Shown one piece after another: positions 1 to 9,295 of a stretch of DNA of 64,000 nucleotides. The position numbers and the translations under genes were made by a program. The notes under the pieces were generated by a model. That model made no database searches and was not told the origin of the DNA. It saw only the letters and a program-made list of their open reading frames with translations. Each line of letters opens with the position of its first letter. Position 1 is the first letter of the stretch. The DNA is from Paucisalibacillus globulus DSM 18846 (GTDB lineage Bacteria > Bacillota > Bacilli > Bacillales > Amphibacillaceae), in assembly GCF_000482485.1 (NCBI RefSeq), contig NZ_AXVK01000021.1:124001-188000 (forward strand), read 5' to 3'.

Positions 1-1
1 A

Positions 2-160
2 CACTACAAGCCAATAGGAGTAGCCACCACTGGGCAGTCTTATATTCACACACAAGAGAATAACAACTTAGCCGGGGTTGTTTTCGCCGCAAATAATCCG
101 GAATTCAGCCAACAATTTGTCTCTGCAATTGCACATCAACGATTTTGGGATAGAAGATAA
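2..160 (+). CDS. C-terminal end of a large-subunit catalase (partial)
   Basis: An open frame enters from the left edge and stops at TAA 158-160. The 52 visible residues contain LAGVVFAANNPEF and end FVSAIAHQRFWDRR. This resembles the end of the DJ-1/PfpI-like C-terminal domain of large clade-2 catalases (KatE/HPII type), whose last helix typically reads like F-V-x-A-I-x-x-H-R-x-W-x-R. The catalytic haem domain would lie outside the window. Family recognition is from memory of the C-terminus only; another DJ-1/PfpI protein is possible. Confidence 0.5.
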   Translation, partial: HYKPIGVATTGQSYIHTQENNNLAGVVFAANNPEFSQQFVSAIAHQRFWDRR

Positions 161-226
161 TATTACTTAACTTCAAATATAAAAAGTTAGGAAAAAGGGT
201 CTGCCCCCAATGTCACCTTAAATTGT

Positions 227-262
227 GGTGTCTGTTAGCTTTAATGACAGACACCCTTTTTG
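227..262 (+). terminator. Rho-independent terminator after the catalase-like gene
   Basis: A perfect 9-bp stem, GGTGTCTGT (227-235) and ACAGACACC (247-255), is followed by CTTTTT. A separate GGGTCTGCCCC motif sits just upstream at 197-207 and reappears inverted at 2194-2204, so the next gene is framed by this motif. Confidence 0.75.
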
Positions 263-403
263 ATGCAAAATAAAACCAGAATTTCAAGAAAAAGGGGATA
301 GTGATTCTAGTTAAAGTGGGATAACAAACCTGACCTTCTGTCCCAGTTGAAACCTATTCCCTACATAAATCGTATAAGTACTACATGACTGGGGGACAGA
401 AAA

Positions 404-2107
404 ATGAAAAAATTATCTATATCTATTGTTGCCTTGCTTGCTTATATACTATTTCCAATCCATGCCCTAGCTGTTAAGTATGATATTGAAAAAACGGATA
501 TCCATGCTTACTTAGGGCCGGACGGGAATGTTCAGGTAGAGGAGATACACACGTATGCCTTTGAGGGTGACTTTAATGGGATTACTCGTACATTGATTGC
601 GAAAGAAGGCACACAGATTCAGGATGTGAAAGCTACTGAAAATGGGACTGCATTGGATGTGGAACAGGAAGACAATTTATATAAAGTGTATCGCAGTGGT
701 GCCGATGAAACAGTCACCATTCATTTGACCTATACCATTAAAGATGGGGTAGAGGTATATTCGGATATGGCACAATTTTACTGGCCATTTTTTGATCAAA
801 ATAATGAATCCGATTATAGTAACCTAGATATCTACATTCATCCACCTAAACCGACTGGAGATGTTGAATTCATTGGCTATGATAGTGCCTGGGATTCTGG
901 TCAGGCAGACAATGACGGTGTTGTCCATTTTGCGATGGGGCATGTATCTGCTGGTCAACAAGGCGATGTCCGGGCAGCGTATGATTCAGCGCTATTTTCT
1001 GGAGCACCATCTGCGGGGGATACGTCCATTCGGGAAGACATTTTAGCGGATAAGGAAAAGAAAGAAGCTGAAATTGCGGCGTTTCAAAAGGATAAAGATA
1101 TGTTTAATCGTATAGCACCTTTTGTTATCGGTGGATTTGTGTTTTATTTGCTTATCCTAATGATGGGACGTAATCTATATAAACGCAGGATTAAATCAGA
1201 GAATGAGCGCCAGTTTGTTGATGCCTTTTTCGTACCAAAAACAGGCTTGAGCATGCCAGCAACCATTCAGTATATGAACAATGGGGTGCTTGATACACGT
1301 GCCTTGACGGCAGCACTACTTGATTTGGTTCGCAATGGCTATGTGAAAGAAAAAGATGATGAGAAATTTATTGTAGTCAACAGGCAGACAGATCATATGC
1401 ACGAACAAATGCTGATTGCTTGGTTATTTGACATGGTTGGCAAAAATGGAACATTCCGCCTGTCCGATCTTGAAACGTACACGAAAAATCAAAGCAATCA
1501 TGAAAGCTATCGGAATAATTTCATGCAATGGCAGCAAAGTGTCAAACAGGAAGTGGAAGCAAAAGGGCTTTACGAAAAACGGAATAATAGACGAATTGCA
1601 GTTGGGTTTTCAAGTCTTATTATGCTCCCTTTCACCATTCTGTTTGGGGTGTATGAATTGTATGGCTGGATGATTGCTGCCTTTATCCTAGCAATTTCCG
1701 TGATTGTAATTGCTATTAGTGACAAACGAAAGACGGCTGAAGGGGCTTATATTAAAGAACAATGGGAAAGATTCGAAATGAAGTTTGCCGATTTGACCCC
1801 GACAGAATGGAGTGAATGGCTTGACGATGATCAGAAGCGTGCATTCATTTATGGACTCGGTCGAAACAATCAAGCCATTCAAAAGAAAAACAAAAGCCTT
1901 TTGGAACATGCGCCACAGTATGAACAGTTGAATCATGACTCAGGAGCAAATATGTTATTATTCCTAATGATCGCATCATCGGCACATATGCATTTTGACC
2001 AGGCTGAAGTCGCAGCGGCACCCGACATTTCAACTACCAGCAGCAGTGGAACACCTAGGGTGGGTGGTGGCATTGGTGGCGGCGGTGGCGGTTCTGGTGC
2101 GTTTTGA
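404..2107 (+). CDS. DUF2207 family membrane protein
   Basis: The 567-residue protein starts with a signal peptide (MKKLSISIVALLAYILF). An extracytoplasmic beta-rich domain follows (about 25-215), with the GITRTLIAKEG stretch typical of DUF2207. There is a transmembrane segment near residue 240 (IAPFVIGGFVFYLLILMMG), a cytoplasmic region, a two-helix membrane hairpin near 400-430 and a glycine-rich tail ending GGGGGGSGAF. The order of parts and the tail match DUF2207 (YciQ-like) proteins, whose function is unknown. It appears monocistronic, with terminator-like hairpins on both sides. Confidence 0.85.
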   Translation: MKKLSISIVALLAYILFPIHALAVKYDIEKTDIHAYLGPDGNVQVEEIHTYAFEGDFNGITRTLIAKEGTQIQDVKATENGTALDVEQEDNLYKVYRSGADETVTIHLTYTIKDGVEVYSDMAQFYWPFFDQNNESDYSNLDIYIHPPKPTGDVEFIGYDSAWDSGQADNDGVVHFAMGHVSAGQQGDVRAAYDSALFSGAPSAGDTSIREDILADKEKKEAEIAAFQKDKDMFNRIAPFVIGGFVFYLLILMMGRNLYKRRIKSENERQFVDAFFVPKTGLSMPATIQYMNNGVLDTRALTAALLDLVRNGYVKEKDDEKFIVVNRQTDHMHEQMLIAWLFDMVGKNGTFRLSDLETYTKNQSNHESYRNNFMQWQQSVKQEVEAKGLYEKRNNRRIAVGFSSLIMLPFTILFGVYELYGWMIAAFILAISVIVIAISDKRKTAEGAYIKEQWERFEMKFADLTPTEWSEWLDDDQKRAFIYGLGRNNQAIQKKNKSLLEHAPQYEQLNHDSGANMLLFLMIASSAHMHFDQAEVAAAPDISTTSSSGTPRVGGGIGGGGGGSGAF

Positions 2108-2276
2108 TAATGGGCTAAATAGTAAAGGCCATGTATCCCTTTTCTTTTTAAAAAACCCCATCTTTTAGTAGTGCTTTTTTAGACTGATTTTCAGGGGCAG
2201 ACCCTTTTACTCATGCGTAACAGCTAATTGGTAAGAGGAGAATAGTACGACAGCATCTATAGAAGGCGTTCAAAAA

Positions 2277-2310
2277 GGAAGCAAGTGAATACCTTTCTTG
2301 CTTCCTTTAT
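2277..2310. terminator. Bidirectional terminator between convergent genes
   Basis: GGAAGCAAG (2277-2285) pairs with CTTGCTTCC (2297-2305). A T-rich stretch follows on the plus strand and A-rich sequence precedes it. It lies between the end of the DUF2207 gene and the end of the minus-strand operon. Confidence 0.65.
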
Positions 2311-2319
2311 TTATCCTTT

Positions 2320-2658
2320 TTATTTCTTTACTGCAGGAATTAATTCAGTTTCATACACATAGTCTTGATAGGATATATCGGATAATAAGTCCTCAAAATT
2401 AATGATCATTTGTCTAATCCGTTCTAGATTATCTGCATCGAGCACCTGAATTAGTTCAAGCTCCTTATCTGTTTTCTCGGAAAAGGCATTCCTAAACTCT
2501 CCGCTAAAACCACTTTCACTCACAGCCTTTGCTTGCCGAATGAAGGCTTGATTTATTGCTTCTATTGCTAATAAACCTTGTTCCATTTTTGTTTTTGCTG
2601 ACTGTGCAATTTTATCAACTTCTCCAGGTGAAATCATTTGGGCAGTTCCTCTATTCAT
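2320..2658 (-). CDS. Small alpha-helical protein, partner of the lipase-like gene
   Basis: A 112-residue, mostly helical, soluble protein without a signal peptide or membrane segment. Its start codon overlaps the stop of the preceding lipase-like gene by 4 nt, so the two are very probably translated together. Size and helix content recall small chaperone or WXG-like partners of secreted proteins, but no WxG motif is visible. Function is not recognised; an immunity or chaperone role is only a guess from the coupling. Confidence 0.6.
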   Translation of the reverse strand: MNRGTAQMISPGEVDKIAQSAKTKMEQGLLAIEAINQAFIRQAKAVSESGFSGEFRNAFSEKTDKELELIQVLDADNLERIRQMIINFEDLLSDISYQDYVYETELIPAVKK

Positions 2659-4301
2659 GATGAACCCCTTCTTTCTGAATAGGTATCAAATAGTAAAGCT
2701 ATTCGCTTATCTTCACTAACTAGCTGCTTAATACCATCCTTATATTTATCTAAAAAATCTTCCTGTCTTGTTGTTTCTTGTTGGATTACATGGAGAATAT
2801 CATCTGTATAAAAAGATATATTTCTTGGTAGGGTCGTTGGGATATCTTCGGTGAATCGGAAGTTTTTATAGTAAATATAATACTCTGCATCATGGGTGTA
2901 TCGATCAAAAGAAGACAGATATGCATGAGGGGAGCTTTCGATGTCATTCATTTTTCCTTGGACTTTATTAATGATGTTATTGTACGCATCTGTCAAATAC
3001 GTGTCATGTATATTCCTAATAAGATGCATATAACTTTTCTTTCCATCAAGAATGGAATAACCAGTTACATAGAATTGGTATGTTTTGTCGATATTTAGTT
3101 GGATTGTTTCTCCACTACCTCCTGAACTACCAATATAAATGATTTCTTCATTATCAACTATCGTCCGTCCTTCTAAAGCAGCCAAGTTTTCTATTAGTTT
3201 ATCGATACTATGGCCACTTCCAATTCCACCATCTACATTCATTTCTTCAAAATCAGCGATGAGGTTATTAATATCTTTTTCTATTGAATTTTGTAAAAAT
3301 GTTGGTAAAAGTTGAGATCGTATTGCAAGACCTGCATGTAGTATCATTTCAGGATAGGAAAGTCCTTCTTCGCTATTTGCGCGATAAAGGATATTCATAA
3401 TATAGTAAGTGAAACCAGGGTATTTTTTTACTAAATCTACCATCTGTACATCTGATTTACTATCTAATACCACAACATTTTTTTCGTTGGTTAGACGATA
3501 CTCAAATGGCAAATTTAGGGTTGTTAGAAGATCATCGTTATTTCGGTAGTAGGTTATTTTATTGCTAAGATGGCCATATTTTTCATCAAGTATAGCTATA
3601 AGTTCGGATTTGGGAATCTGATGAAGATCGCTTTGATGTTCTACCCGAATACCGTATTTCTTTTGAATCTTTTGTTTCATCTTGCTATCAGATAGAATAA
3701 CATTGTAAATGTTCATTGGGGCATCATTATATACGTTTGCGTTTTCAAATAATTCATTCAAAAGGAGTAAACTTGTTTGAGCTTCCGCTCCACCCAAAGA
3801 GTGCCCATCAAGATGGTAGGTTGGTTCAATATCACTTTTTGTATTCTTTACTATTTCTTCTACCTTTCTGGTAAAATATTTGCTTTCTTCGGTAGATAAT
3901 TGTTCGGAACCTAATAAAACAGTATAACCATCAGTATAAACATCTTCATTACCTTTAAAGACTATTTCTTTTAAGTTACTTGGATCTTTCTTATACTCTT
4001 TTAACGTCTCCAGTAAATTTAGTTCCGTTATTTTATTTGCATCCACTTCAGTACCTCTTTTGAAAAAATAGGCTTCGTTAATATTCTCGTCATGAAAATG
4101 AATAGCAGTACCATCAAAGCCAGAGATTTCGCCAATACCCAATTCATCCGATGTAATAATATCGAAGTTAGGCGGCAATTCTCCATATTCTTGGATATAT
4201 AATTTTTCAATATCTTCTTTTGTAAGTCCCTTATATTCAACACTGGTTATCCTTGCCCTGATAAGGTCATTTAATAGAGGGTCTTTACTCAAGGTTATCA
4301 C
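2655..4301 (-). CDS. Lipase-like alpha/beta hydrolase protein (GHSLGG)
   Basis: The 548-residue protein contains LDGHSLGGAEAQ near residue 167, a class 3 lipase-type nucleophile elbow (G-x-S-x-G with Ser in GHSLGG). The N-terminal 60 residues (ITSVEYKGLTKEDIEKLY) precede a DUF6792-like region. There is no Sec signal peptide. The C-terminal half (about 350-548) has no recognised fold. It is first in the group with the coupled 112-residue helical protein and lies downstream of two paralogous membrane-anchored proteins. Lipase-like proteins with helical partners are common among Bacillaceae type VII or otherwise leaderless exported proteins, so export is inferred, not seen. Confidence 0.65.
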   Translation of the reverse strand: MITLSKDPLLNDLIRARITSVEYKGLTKEDIEKLYIQEYGELPPNFDIITSDELGIGEISGFDGTAIHFHDENINEAYFFKRGTEVDANKITELNLLETLKEYKKDPSNLKEIVFKGNEDVYTDGYTVLLGSEQLSTEESKYFTRKVEEIVKNTKSDIEPTYHLDGHSLGGAEAQTSLLLLNELFENANVYNDAPMNIYNVILSDSKMKQKIQKKYGIRVEHQSDLHQIPKSELIAILDEKYGHLSNKITYYRNNDDLLTTLNLPFEYRLTNEKNVVVLDSKSDVQMVDLVKKYPGFTYYIMNILYRANSEEGLSYPEMILHAGLAIRSQLLPTFLQNSIEKDINNLIADFEEMNVDGGIGSGHSIDKLIENLAALEGRTIVDNEEIIYIGSSGGSGETIQLNIDKTYQFYVTGYSILDGKKSYMHLIRNIHDTYLTDAYNNIINKVQGKMNDIESSPHAYLSSFDRYTHDAEYYIYYKNFRFTEDIPTTLPRNISFYTDDILHVIQQETTRQEDFLDKYKDGIKQLVSEDKRIALLFDTYSERRGSS

Positions 4302-4307
4302 CTCATA

Positions 4308-4991
4308 TTATTTGAATTTTATACTCTCCATCATTTTTGTACCTAATTTCTTTTCTGCTTCAAAATTAATAGAACATCCTAATGTATTACTATTAAAACA
4401 TGTGTCTTCGAGTTCAAAAAAGATAGCTTGTTTCGAATTATTGTCAGAAATAAGTCCATATAAGTAGTAGTAGGTATCTACCATATCGTCTTCTTTATAT
4501 TCATCAATATATTCTATGTAGTAAATTGTATTATCTTTTAGTTTCTCTTCGGTAAATTCAATATCATCAGGAGCGTTAAGTTTATCCCGAATCATGTCTA
4601 ATCTAATGTCATCTACTGTACTAACATCAGGATGCAAAAATAATTTTACCCCCTGAATCATTTGGTTTTCCTTCGGAGATACTCCCATCTTATCTAAATA
4701 TACATTTTCTGTATCTGGATCCCCACTGCCCGATGCTTTCTTTCTATAATAAGAACTTTTTTCTACAACATAATCCTCTGGAAACAAAATCGTATATTTC
4801 CCTGTCCCAGACTCAAATAAATGAAAACCATCCGGTGTATCGGCATCTTTCACTAGAAATTCAGCTGTAAAGTCATTTAGAAATGCAGGTGTAGTGGGTG
4901 TGTTAAATCTATTCACAACAAAAGCACCTCCTATAGCAAATATAATGATTACTAACACTATTGTAGATATTCGTAGTCCTCGGCTTGGCAA
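4308..4991 (-). CDS. Membrane-anchored protein of unknown function, copy 1
   Basis: I place the start at TTG 4991, not at the in-frame ATG 5078. GGAGGTG lies just upstream of the TTG, and the paralogue at 5117-5803 starts at the same residue (PSRGL) with the same ribosome site. The 227-residue product has one N-terminal transmembrane anchor (about residues 7-28) and an acidic extracytoplasmic domain with FLNDFTAEFLVKDA and GTGKYTILFPE blocks shared with its paralogue. The extra in-frame residues upstream of the TTG derive from a leftover piece of a lipase-like gene. Function unknown; it probably works with the lipase-like protein 6 nt downstream. Confidence 0.7.
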   Translation of the reverse strand: MPSRGLRISTIVLVIIIFAIGGAFVVNRFNTPTTPAFLNDFTAEFLVKDADTPDGFHLFESGTGKYTILFPEDYVVEKSSYYRKKASGSGDPDTENVYLDKMGVSPKENQMIQGVKLFLHPDVSTVDDIRLDMIRDKLNAPDDIEFTEEKLKDNTIYYIEYIDEYKEDDMVDTYYYLYGLISDNNSKQAIFFELEDTCFNSNTLGCSINFEAEKKLGTKMMESIKFK

Positions 4992-5009
4992 TATATGCAC
5001 CTCCAAATT

Positions 5010-5100
5010 TATTCTTCCTTCTTCTTTTGTAAGTCCCTTATTTACTACACTGGTTATCCTTACTCGAATAAAAATCATTTAATAAAGTTGCTTTCGTCAA
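5010..5100 (-). pseudogene. Leftover 5' end of a second lipase-like gene
   Basis: Read on the minus strand, this stretch encodes RVRITSVVNKGLTKEE. The start of the intact lipase-like gene (4301 downwards) encodes RARITSVEYKGLTKED, with a similar TCATTTAAT-like context. It sits exactly where a lipase gene would follow the paralogous membrane protein at 5117-5803. It is best read as the scar of a tandem duplication of the membrane-protein and lipase pair followed by deletion. Confidence 0.65.
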
Positions 5101-5116
5101 GTTGATCACATCAATA

Positions 5117-5803
5117 TCACTTAAAATCTACACTCTCCATCATTTTTAAACCCATTTTATGTTCTTCGACAAAATTAATAGGGCATTCTCTAGTATCACT
5201 ATCCATACAAACATTTTTTTGCTCAACATGAAGAGCTTGTTTAGAATTGTTATCTACAATATACCCATACAAGTAATCATAGGTGTTCTTGCCACCATCT
5301 TCAGTTTCGTATTCATCTATATATTCTAGATAGTAAATAGTTTTGTCTTCCAATTCTTTCTTGGTAAAATCACTATCTTCTGGAGCTCCTAATTTGCTAC
5401 GGATACCGTCTAACCTGGCATCGATAACTGAATTACCGTCTGGATTCAAAAACAAGTTAAAACTCTGTATCATTCTATTTTCTTTTGGTGATACACCATC
5501 CTTGCTAAGATAAACATTTTCCGTATCAGGAGATCCACTTCCAGAAGCTTTTTTTCTATAATAAGAACTTTCTGCTATAACATATTCCTCTGGAAATAAA
5601 ATCGTATATTTCCCTGTCCCAGATTCAAATAAATGAAATCCATCTGGTGTCTCAGCATCTTTCACTAGAAATTCAGCTGTAAAGTCATTTAGAAATGCAG
5701 GTGTAGTGGGTGTATTCATTCTGTCCACAACAAAAGTACCTCCTACAGCAAATATAATGATTACTAACACTATTATAGATATTTGTAGACCACGGCTTGG
5801 CAT
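5117..5803 (-). CDS. Membrane-anchored protein of unknown function, copy 2
   Basis: A 228-residue paralogue of the protein at 4308-4991. It has the same PSRGL start, a single N-terminal transmembrane helix, and FLNDFTAEFLVKDAE and KYTILFPEEYV blocks. The start is set at ATG 5803 because TTGGAGGTG lies 5-10 nt upstream; an ORF extension to 5878 has no ribosome site. The mature domain would be outside the cell. Three conserved cysteines are absent from the anchor region, so it is not a lipoprotein. Function unknown. Confidence 0.7.
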   Translation of the reverse strand: MPSRGLQISIIVLVIIIFAVGGTFVVDRMNTPTTPAFLNDFTAEFLVKDAETPDGFHLFESGTGKYTILFPEEYVIAESSYYRKKASGSGSPDTENVYLSKDGVSPKENRMIQSFNLFLNPDGNSVIDARLDGIRSKLGAPEDSDFTKKELEDKTIYYLEYIDEYETEDGGKNTYDYLYGYIVDNNSKQALHVEQKNVCMDSDTRECPINFVEEHKMGLKMMESVDFK

Positions 5804-5884
5804 ATATACACCTCCAAATTGGATATACTCCCACTGACTATCTAATCGTATTCCAGTATCTACTGGTAAAACATTCATAATATT

Positions 5885-6290
5885 ATTTTTCAGAATATAA
5901 TACTCTTACGACCTTATGTATCGTTAGTGTTCAATAAAAATCTGTTTTAAGTAAAATGATTCTTTTGTCCTGTGGCATTCTGGTTCTTAAGTATCGCTCG
6001 GGCATCACTGGTACCCAGAGAATAGAAAATAGAGACTAAGGGCTGGTGGAAGTGACGTAATTTGTCTTAGTTCTGGTGTCTGTAGAAGAATAGGGGAGTT
6101 TGAAGGAATAGAATTTTCAGTTATTAAGGAAAGTGATTCTTATAAACCTGGGAAAACCACAAATTACTAATTAAATATCCAATCAATTAACATTATAAAT
6201 AAGAACAAAAAAGCCTGAGGAAATTTAACCCACAAGCTTCTAACTGTCTAATAGTATGCTGATTTCTTTTTTTAAAACATCTTTAGCATA
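5885..6290. other. Gene-poor stretch with a possible coding remnant
   Basis: No intact gene is visible. On the plus strand, 6033-6170 is open for 45 codons and reads like protein (GGSDVICLSSG, then EGIEFSVIKESDSYKPG). It begins right after a stop and has no start codon or ribosome site, so it may be the tail of a decayed gene. I do not recognise it. Confidence 0.3.
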
Positions 6291-6292
6291 AT

Positions 6293-6739
6293 CTATGTAA
6301 ATCTCTTCGATTTAAAATAAATTACTTCGGGGTCGCCTTCATCCAAGTTCTCAATGACTCCACTTTTTACAAAATCATTCGCAATAAATACTTTTTGCAT
6401 GTCTTTGTTAGATTGATTAGTTGATGAAAATACCTTTTTTGTAGGTGCTATCTGGACAAAATAATCTATTAAGGCTGTTGCATATCCTTTACGTCTTTTT
6501 GATGGGGATACCATTATTAATGATATAAAACTACAATCAAAGAAACTAGTATTATAAATTAAAAAGCCAACAATTTCATTTTTATCTTTTGCAATAATGC
6601 ACCTATCTTCTTCAACAGAATTTGTTATATAGGATCTCCTGCTATCGTTGCCAATAATTTCCTTATCAACTGCAACAATGTTTTCAATATCATCTAACTT
6701 GGCTTTTATGACATTTTTTAATTCCAAATTCAAACTCAC
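6293..6739 (-). CDS. GNAT-family N-acetyltransferase
   Basis: The 148-residue protein has the GNAT core: a beta strand with IIAKDKNEIVGFLIYN, then FISLIMVSPSKRRKGYATALIDYF, where R-R-K-G-Y-A-T is the acetyl-CoA pyrophosphate-binding loop (Q/R-x-x-G-x-G/A). The substrate cannot be read from the sequence. It is followed 39 nt downstream of a VanZ gene on the same strand. Confidence 0.8.
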   Translation of the reverse strand: MSLNLELKNVIKAKLDDIENIVAVDKEIIGNDSRRSYITNSVEEDRCIIAKDKNEIVGFLIYNTSFFDCSFISLIMVSPSKRRKGYATALIDYFVQIAPTKKVFSSTNQSNKDMQKVFIANDFVKSGVIENLDEGDPEVIYFKSKRFT

Positions 6740-6778
6740 CCTTTGTTTAAGTACCCATTCTATTTTAAAAAATAATTA

Positions 6779-7246
6779 TTATCCTAGTATTCTCTGCACA
6801 ACTTTTAATCTCCAAATTCCAAAACCGATTAACGCACCAATCATATTTAGGATGAAATCATCGATATCAAAACTTCCTCTTCTTGAAATTAATTGTATGG
6901 TTTCAATCAGTAATAAAACGATAGTCATTAAAGCAATGAATGTCCGCACTTTATTTGCTTTGTTTATGAAAAATGGTAAATATATACCCATTGGTAAAAA
7001 CATAAACAAATTACCAAATAGGTTTTTTATAGGAATATCGGCATTCATACTACCATCAAACATTGCTTGAATATATGTAATGATTGTCTTAAACGGAATG
7101 AAGTTGGAATTGAATCTTATCGTTTCTAACAAAGAAAGGCCTGTAGACCAAGTACTACCAGCTCTATTTAAGAATAATAGCATTGCCAATACAAATAAAT
7201 AAACGATAAAACTCATACTAAAGATAACCTTTATTGCCTTTTTCAC
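6779..7246 (-). CDS. VanZ-family membrane protein
   Basis: A 155-residue protein with four predicted transmembrane segments. It carries the VanZ signature, including FNSNFIPFKTI and NLFGNLFMFLPMGIYLPF, and a polar ISRRGSFDIDD motif before the last helix. VanZ proteins confer low-level teicoplanin tolerance in enterococci, but most chromosomal homologues in Bacillaceae have no proven role. The start ATG 7246 sits after a plausible AAAAGAGTG-type site. Confidence 0.85.
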   Translation of the reverse strand: MKKAIKVIFSMSFIVYLFVLAMLLFLNRAGSTWSTGLSLLETIRFNSNFIPFKTIITYIQAMFDGSMNADIPIKNLFGNLFMFLPMGIYLPFFINKANKVRTFIALMTIVLLLIETIQLISRRGSFDIDDFILNMIGALIGFGIWRLKVVQRILG

Positions 7247-7455
7247 TCTTTTCCCTCACTTTTCTTTCCCAAACAATCCTGCTCTGTTGGAGAACACAAT
7301 GTTCAAAATCTTTAACTATACTTTAACATAAAATCCAAACAGACCTTATCCTATTCTTCAAAAATTGCTAGTAAACTAACAATGTCATTTATTCAATTTA
7401 CATTTATATGATTGAAAAGTTATAATAAACAAAATAATGTAGGAGGCAATTTGGT

Positions 7456-7959
7456 ATGTCTTATGTTGCATTACTAAGAGGAATTAACTTAGGAAAAGTG
7501 AATAAAGTTGATATGAAGTCCTTAAGGTCTCTTTTTGAACAAATGGGTTTTCAAAACGTACGAAGTTACATACAAACTGGAAATATACTATTCGATAATT
7601 ACAGCTGTGACGAACAACAAATTGAAGTACAGCTCAAACAAACCTATGGATTTGATATTCCTGTAACGATACGTACGAAGGAAGAATTAAATAAAGTCCA
7701 ACAACATCCCTTATTCAACAAAGACCATGTATACATTGTATTTTTAAAACATTCCCTATCACATGAACAGTTCGAGCTCCTTCAAACTACCATTACGGAT
7801 GAATTTGATGTACTAAATCAAAAAACAATTATTATCGATATTTCAGCTGGGCATTTTCATCAAACCAAATATAATAATGCCTTTTTTGAAAGAAAGCTTC
7901 AAATTCCCTCAACCCTTCGTAATCGCAATACGGTGGATAGAATTTTGTCGAAAATGTAG
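7456..7959 (+). CDS. DUF1697 family protein
   Basis: The 167-residue protein opens MSYVALLRGINLGKVNKVDM and continues with LRSLFEQMGFQNVRSYIQTGN, the hallmark of DUF1697. The family is widespread in Bacilli and uncharacterised. AGGAGG lies 7 nt before the ATG. It is a single gene with its own upstream promoter region. Confidence 0.9.
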   Translation: MSYVALLRGINLGKVNKVDMKSLRSLFEQMGFQNVRSYIQTGNILFDNYSCDEQQIEVQLKQTYGFDIPVTIRTKEELNKVQQHPLFNKDHVYIVFLKHSLSHEQFELLQTTITDEFDVLNQKTIIIDISAGHFHQTKYNNAFFERKLQIPSTLRNRNTVDRILSKM

Positions 7960-8169
7960 TTTATAAAAAATGGGTCAGCCCCCATAATTTTAAAAAGAAA
8001 GAGTAATAGATTTAATGCTCACTATTTTTGAGGAGGTTGTAGGAGAAGTAATTAATCAAGAGGAATGTTTCTTTATTAAAAATTTTGCCAAGAAATGCGA
8101 AACTAATTACCTATTGAGCCGTATAAGGAGTGGAGTATACGCTTTACATATTTGGAATAGGAGGAGGAG

Positions 8170-9075
8170 TTGGTATTGCTCTTGGCTCTGTTACAAATTG
8201 TATTATTTCAACTGGTGCTGCCTCTTTGTTTTCTTTTCTTATTGTGGAAAGAAAAGAATAGTAGTAAATTCGAATGGATATTCAAAGTGTTAGCGGTTGT
8301 TATGATTGTCGGTTGGATTTTTCAAACTGGACGATGGGATTGGTTCGGTTACTATTTCCGGTATATCATGATACTATTGTTGTTCGTTAGCCTTTTCTTT
8401 TCATGGAAAAAGGTAAAAGCCTTACCCTTTTATGTAAAACCAACGGGTAAACAAAAAGTAAACATTGGTATCTTTGCTTTGTTAACCATTATTTTTGGTT
8501 TCTATAACGGTGGTGCTCTATCTGGCTATGCTACACAACAGCAGGCAATTGAATTATCCTTCCCATTAAAGGATGGAACCTACTATGTTGGTCATGGCGG
8601 CAACCATACCCAGATCAATTATCATAACGCCTATGAGCCTCAACAATTTGCTCTAGATATCTTAAAGTTAAATAAACTGGGCATACGAGCAAAGGGTTTT
8701 TATCCTAAGGAATTAGACAAATACGCTATTTATGGGGATATTCTTTATAGTCCGTGTAATGGGGAAGTGCTTGAGTCTAGAAATCATCTTCCTGACATGA
8801 ATCCTTCTGAAATGGATTCCGAACATCCTGAAGGGAATTATGTGGCTATATCTTGCGAAAATACGGATTCCGTTGTTTATATTGCGCATATGAAAAAGGA
8901 TAGCGTAAAAGTGGTAGAAGGGGATAACGTTAAGGAAATGGACCCGATTGGCCTGGTTGGGAACTCTGGAAATAGCAGTGAACCCCATTTGCATATTCAC
9001 GCTGAAAAAGATGGAATTGGTATTCCGATTAAATTTAACGATCAATTTTTACTTAGGAATAATTTGATAAGGTAA
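8170..9075 (+). CDS. Membrane-bound M23-family metallopeptidase
   Basis: About 300 residues. Three or four N-terminal transmembrane helices (to about residue 115) are followed by an extracellular LytM/peptidase M23 domain with Zn-site motifs FALDI (H-x3-D region) and EPHLHIHAEKDG (H-x-H). M23 enzymes cleave peptidoglycan cross-links. The start is uncertain: TTG 8170 and TTG 8176 both follow GGAGGAGG. A short copy of its 3' end recurs at 39349-39411. Confidence 0.8.
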   Translation: MVLLLALLQIVLFQLVLPLCFLFLLWKEKNSSKFEWIFKVLAVVMIVGWIFQTGRWDWFGYYFRYIMILLLFVSLFFSWKKVKALPFYVKPTGKQKVNIGIFALLTIIFGFYNGGALSGYATQQQAIELSFPLKDGTYYVGHGGNHTQINYHNAYEPQQFALDILKLNKLGIRAKGFYPKELDKYAIYGDILYSPCNGEVLESRNHLPDMNPSEMDSEHPEGNYVAISCENTDSVVYIAHMKKDSVKVVEGDNVKEMDPIGLVGNSGNSSEPHLHIHAEKDGIGIPIKFNDQFLLRNNLIR

Positions 9076-9215
9076 AGGGCTGACTAGGCGCATTCTCATC
9101 GTTGTAGTGTCCATTGACATTGCTTTAACGAAAAGGGATGTTGCCTTTTTATGTATTAGGGACATTAGTTCTAATCTATTTCTTTCAGCCTAATGTGAGG
9201 TCTTTTCCTTAGAAG
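9076..9215 (+). pseudogene. Decayed copy of a holin-like type I toxin locus
   Basis: This stretch matches the intact locus at 57820-58000. Both contain GGCGCATTCTC(A/G)TCGTTGTA, then GTGTC, an AACG...GGATGTTGCC or GGGTGTTGCC block at the toxin start, and GCCTA(A/G)TGTGAGGTCT in the 3' hairpin. Here the frame reads ATG TAT TAG, so no toxin can be made. Confidence 0.65.
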
Positions 9216-9295
9216 GATTTTGTGAACGTCACGACAATAATAGTATACTAAAAGAAATTTACTATATATCTTCACACTTAAAGGAGCAATAATTC

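Noticed and set aside
8015-8293. 92-codon frame before the M23 gene
   Set aside because: It overlaps the M23 gene, has no convincing ribosome site and its second half is rich in Trp/Cys/Arg as expected for a shifted frame.
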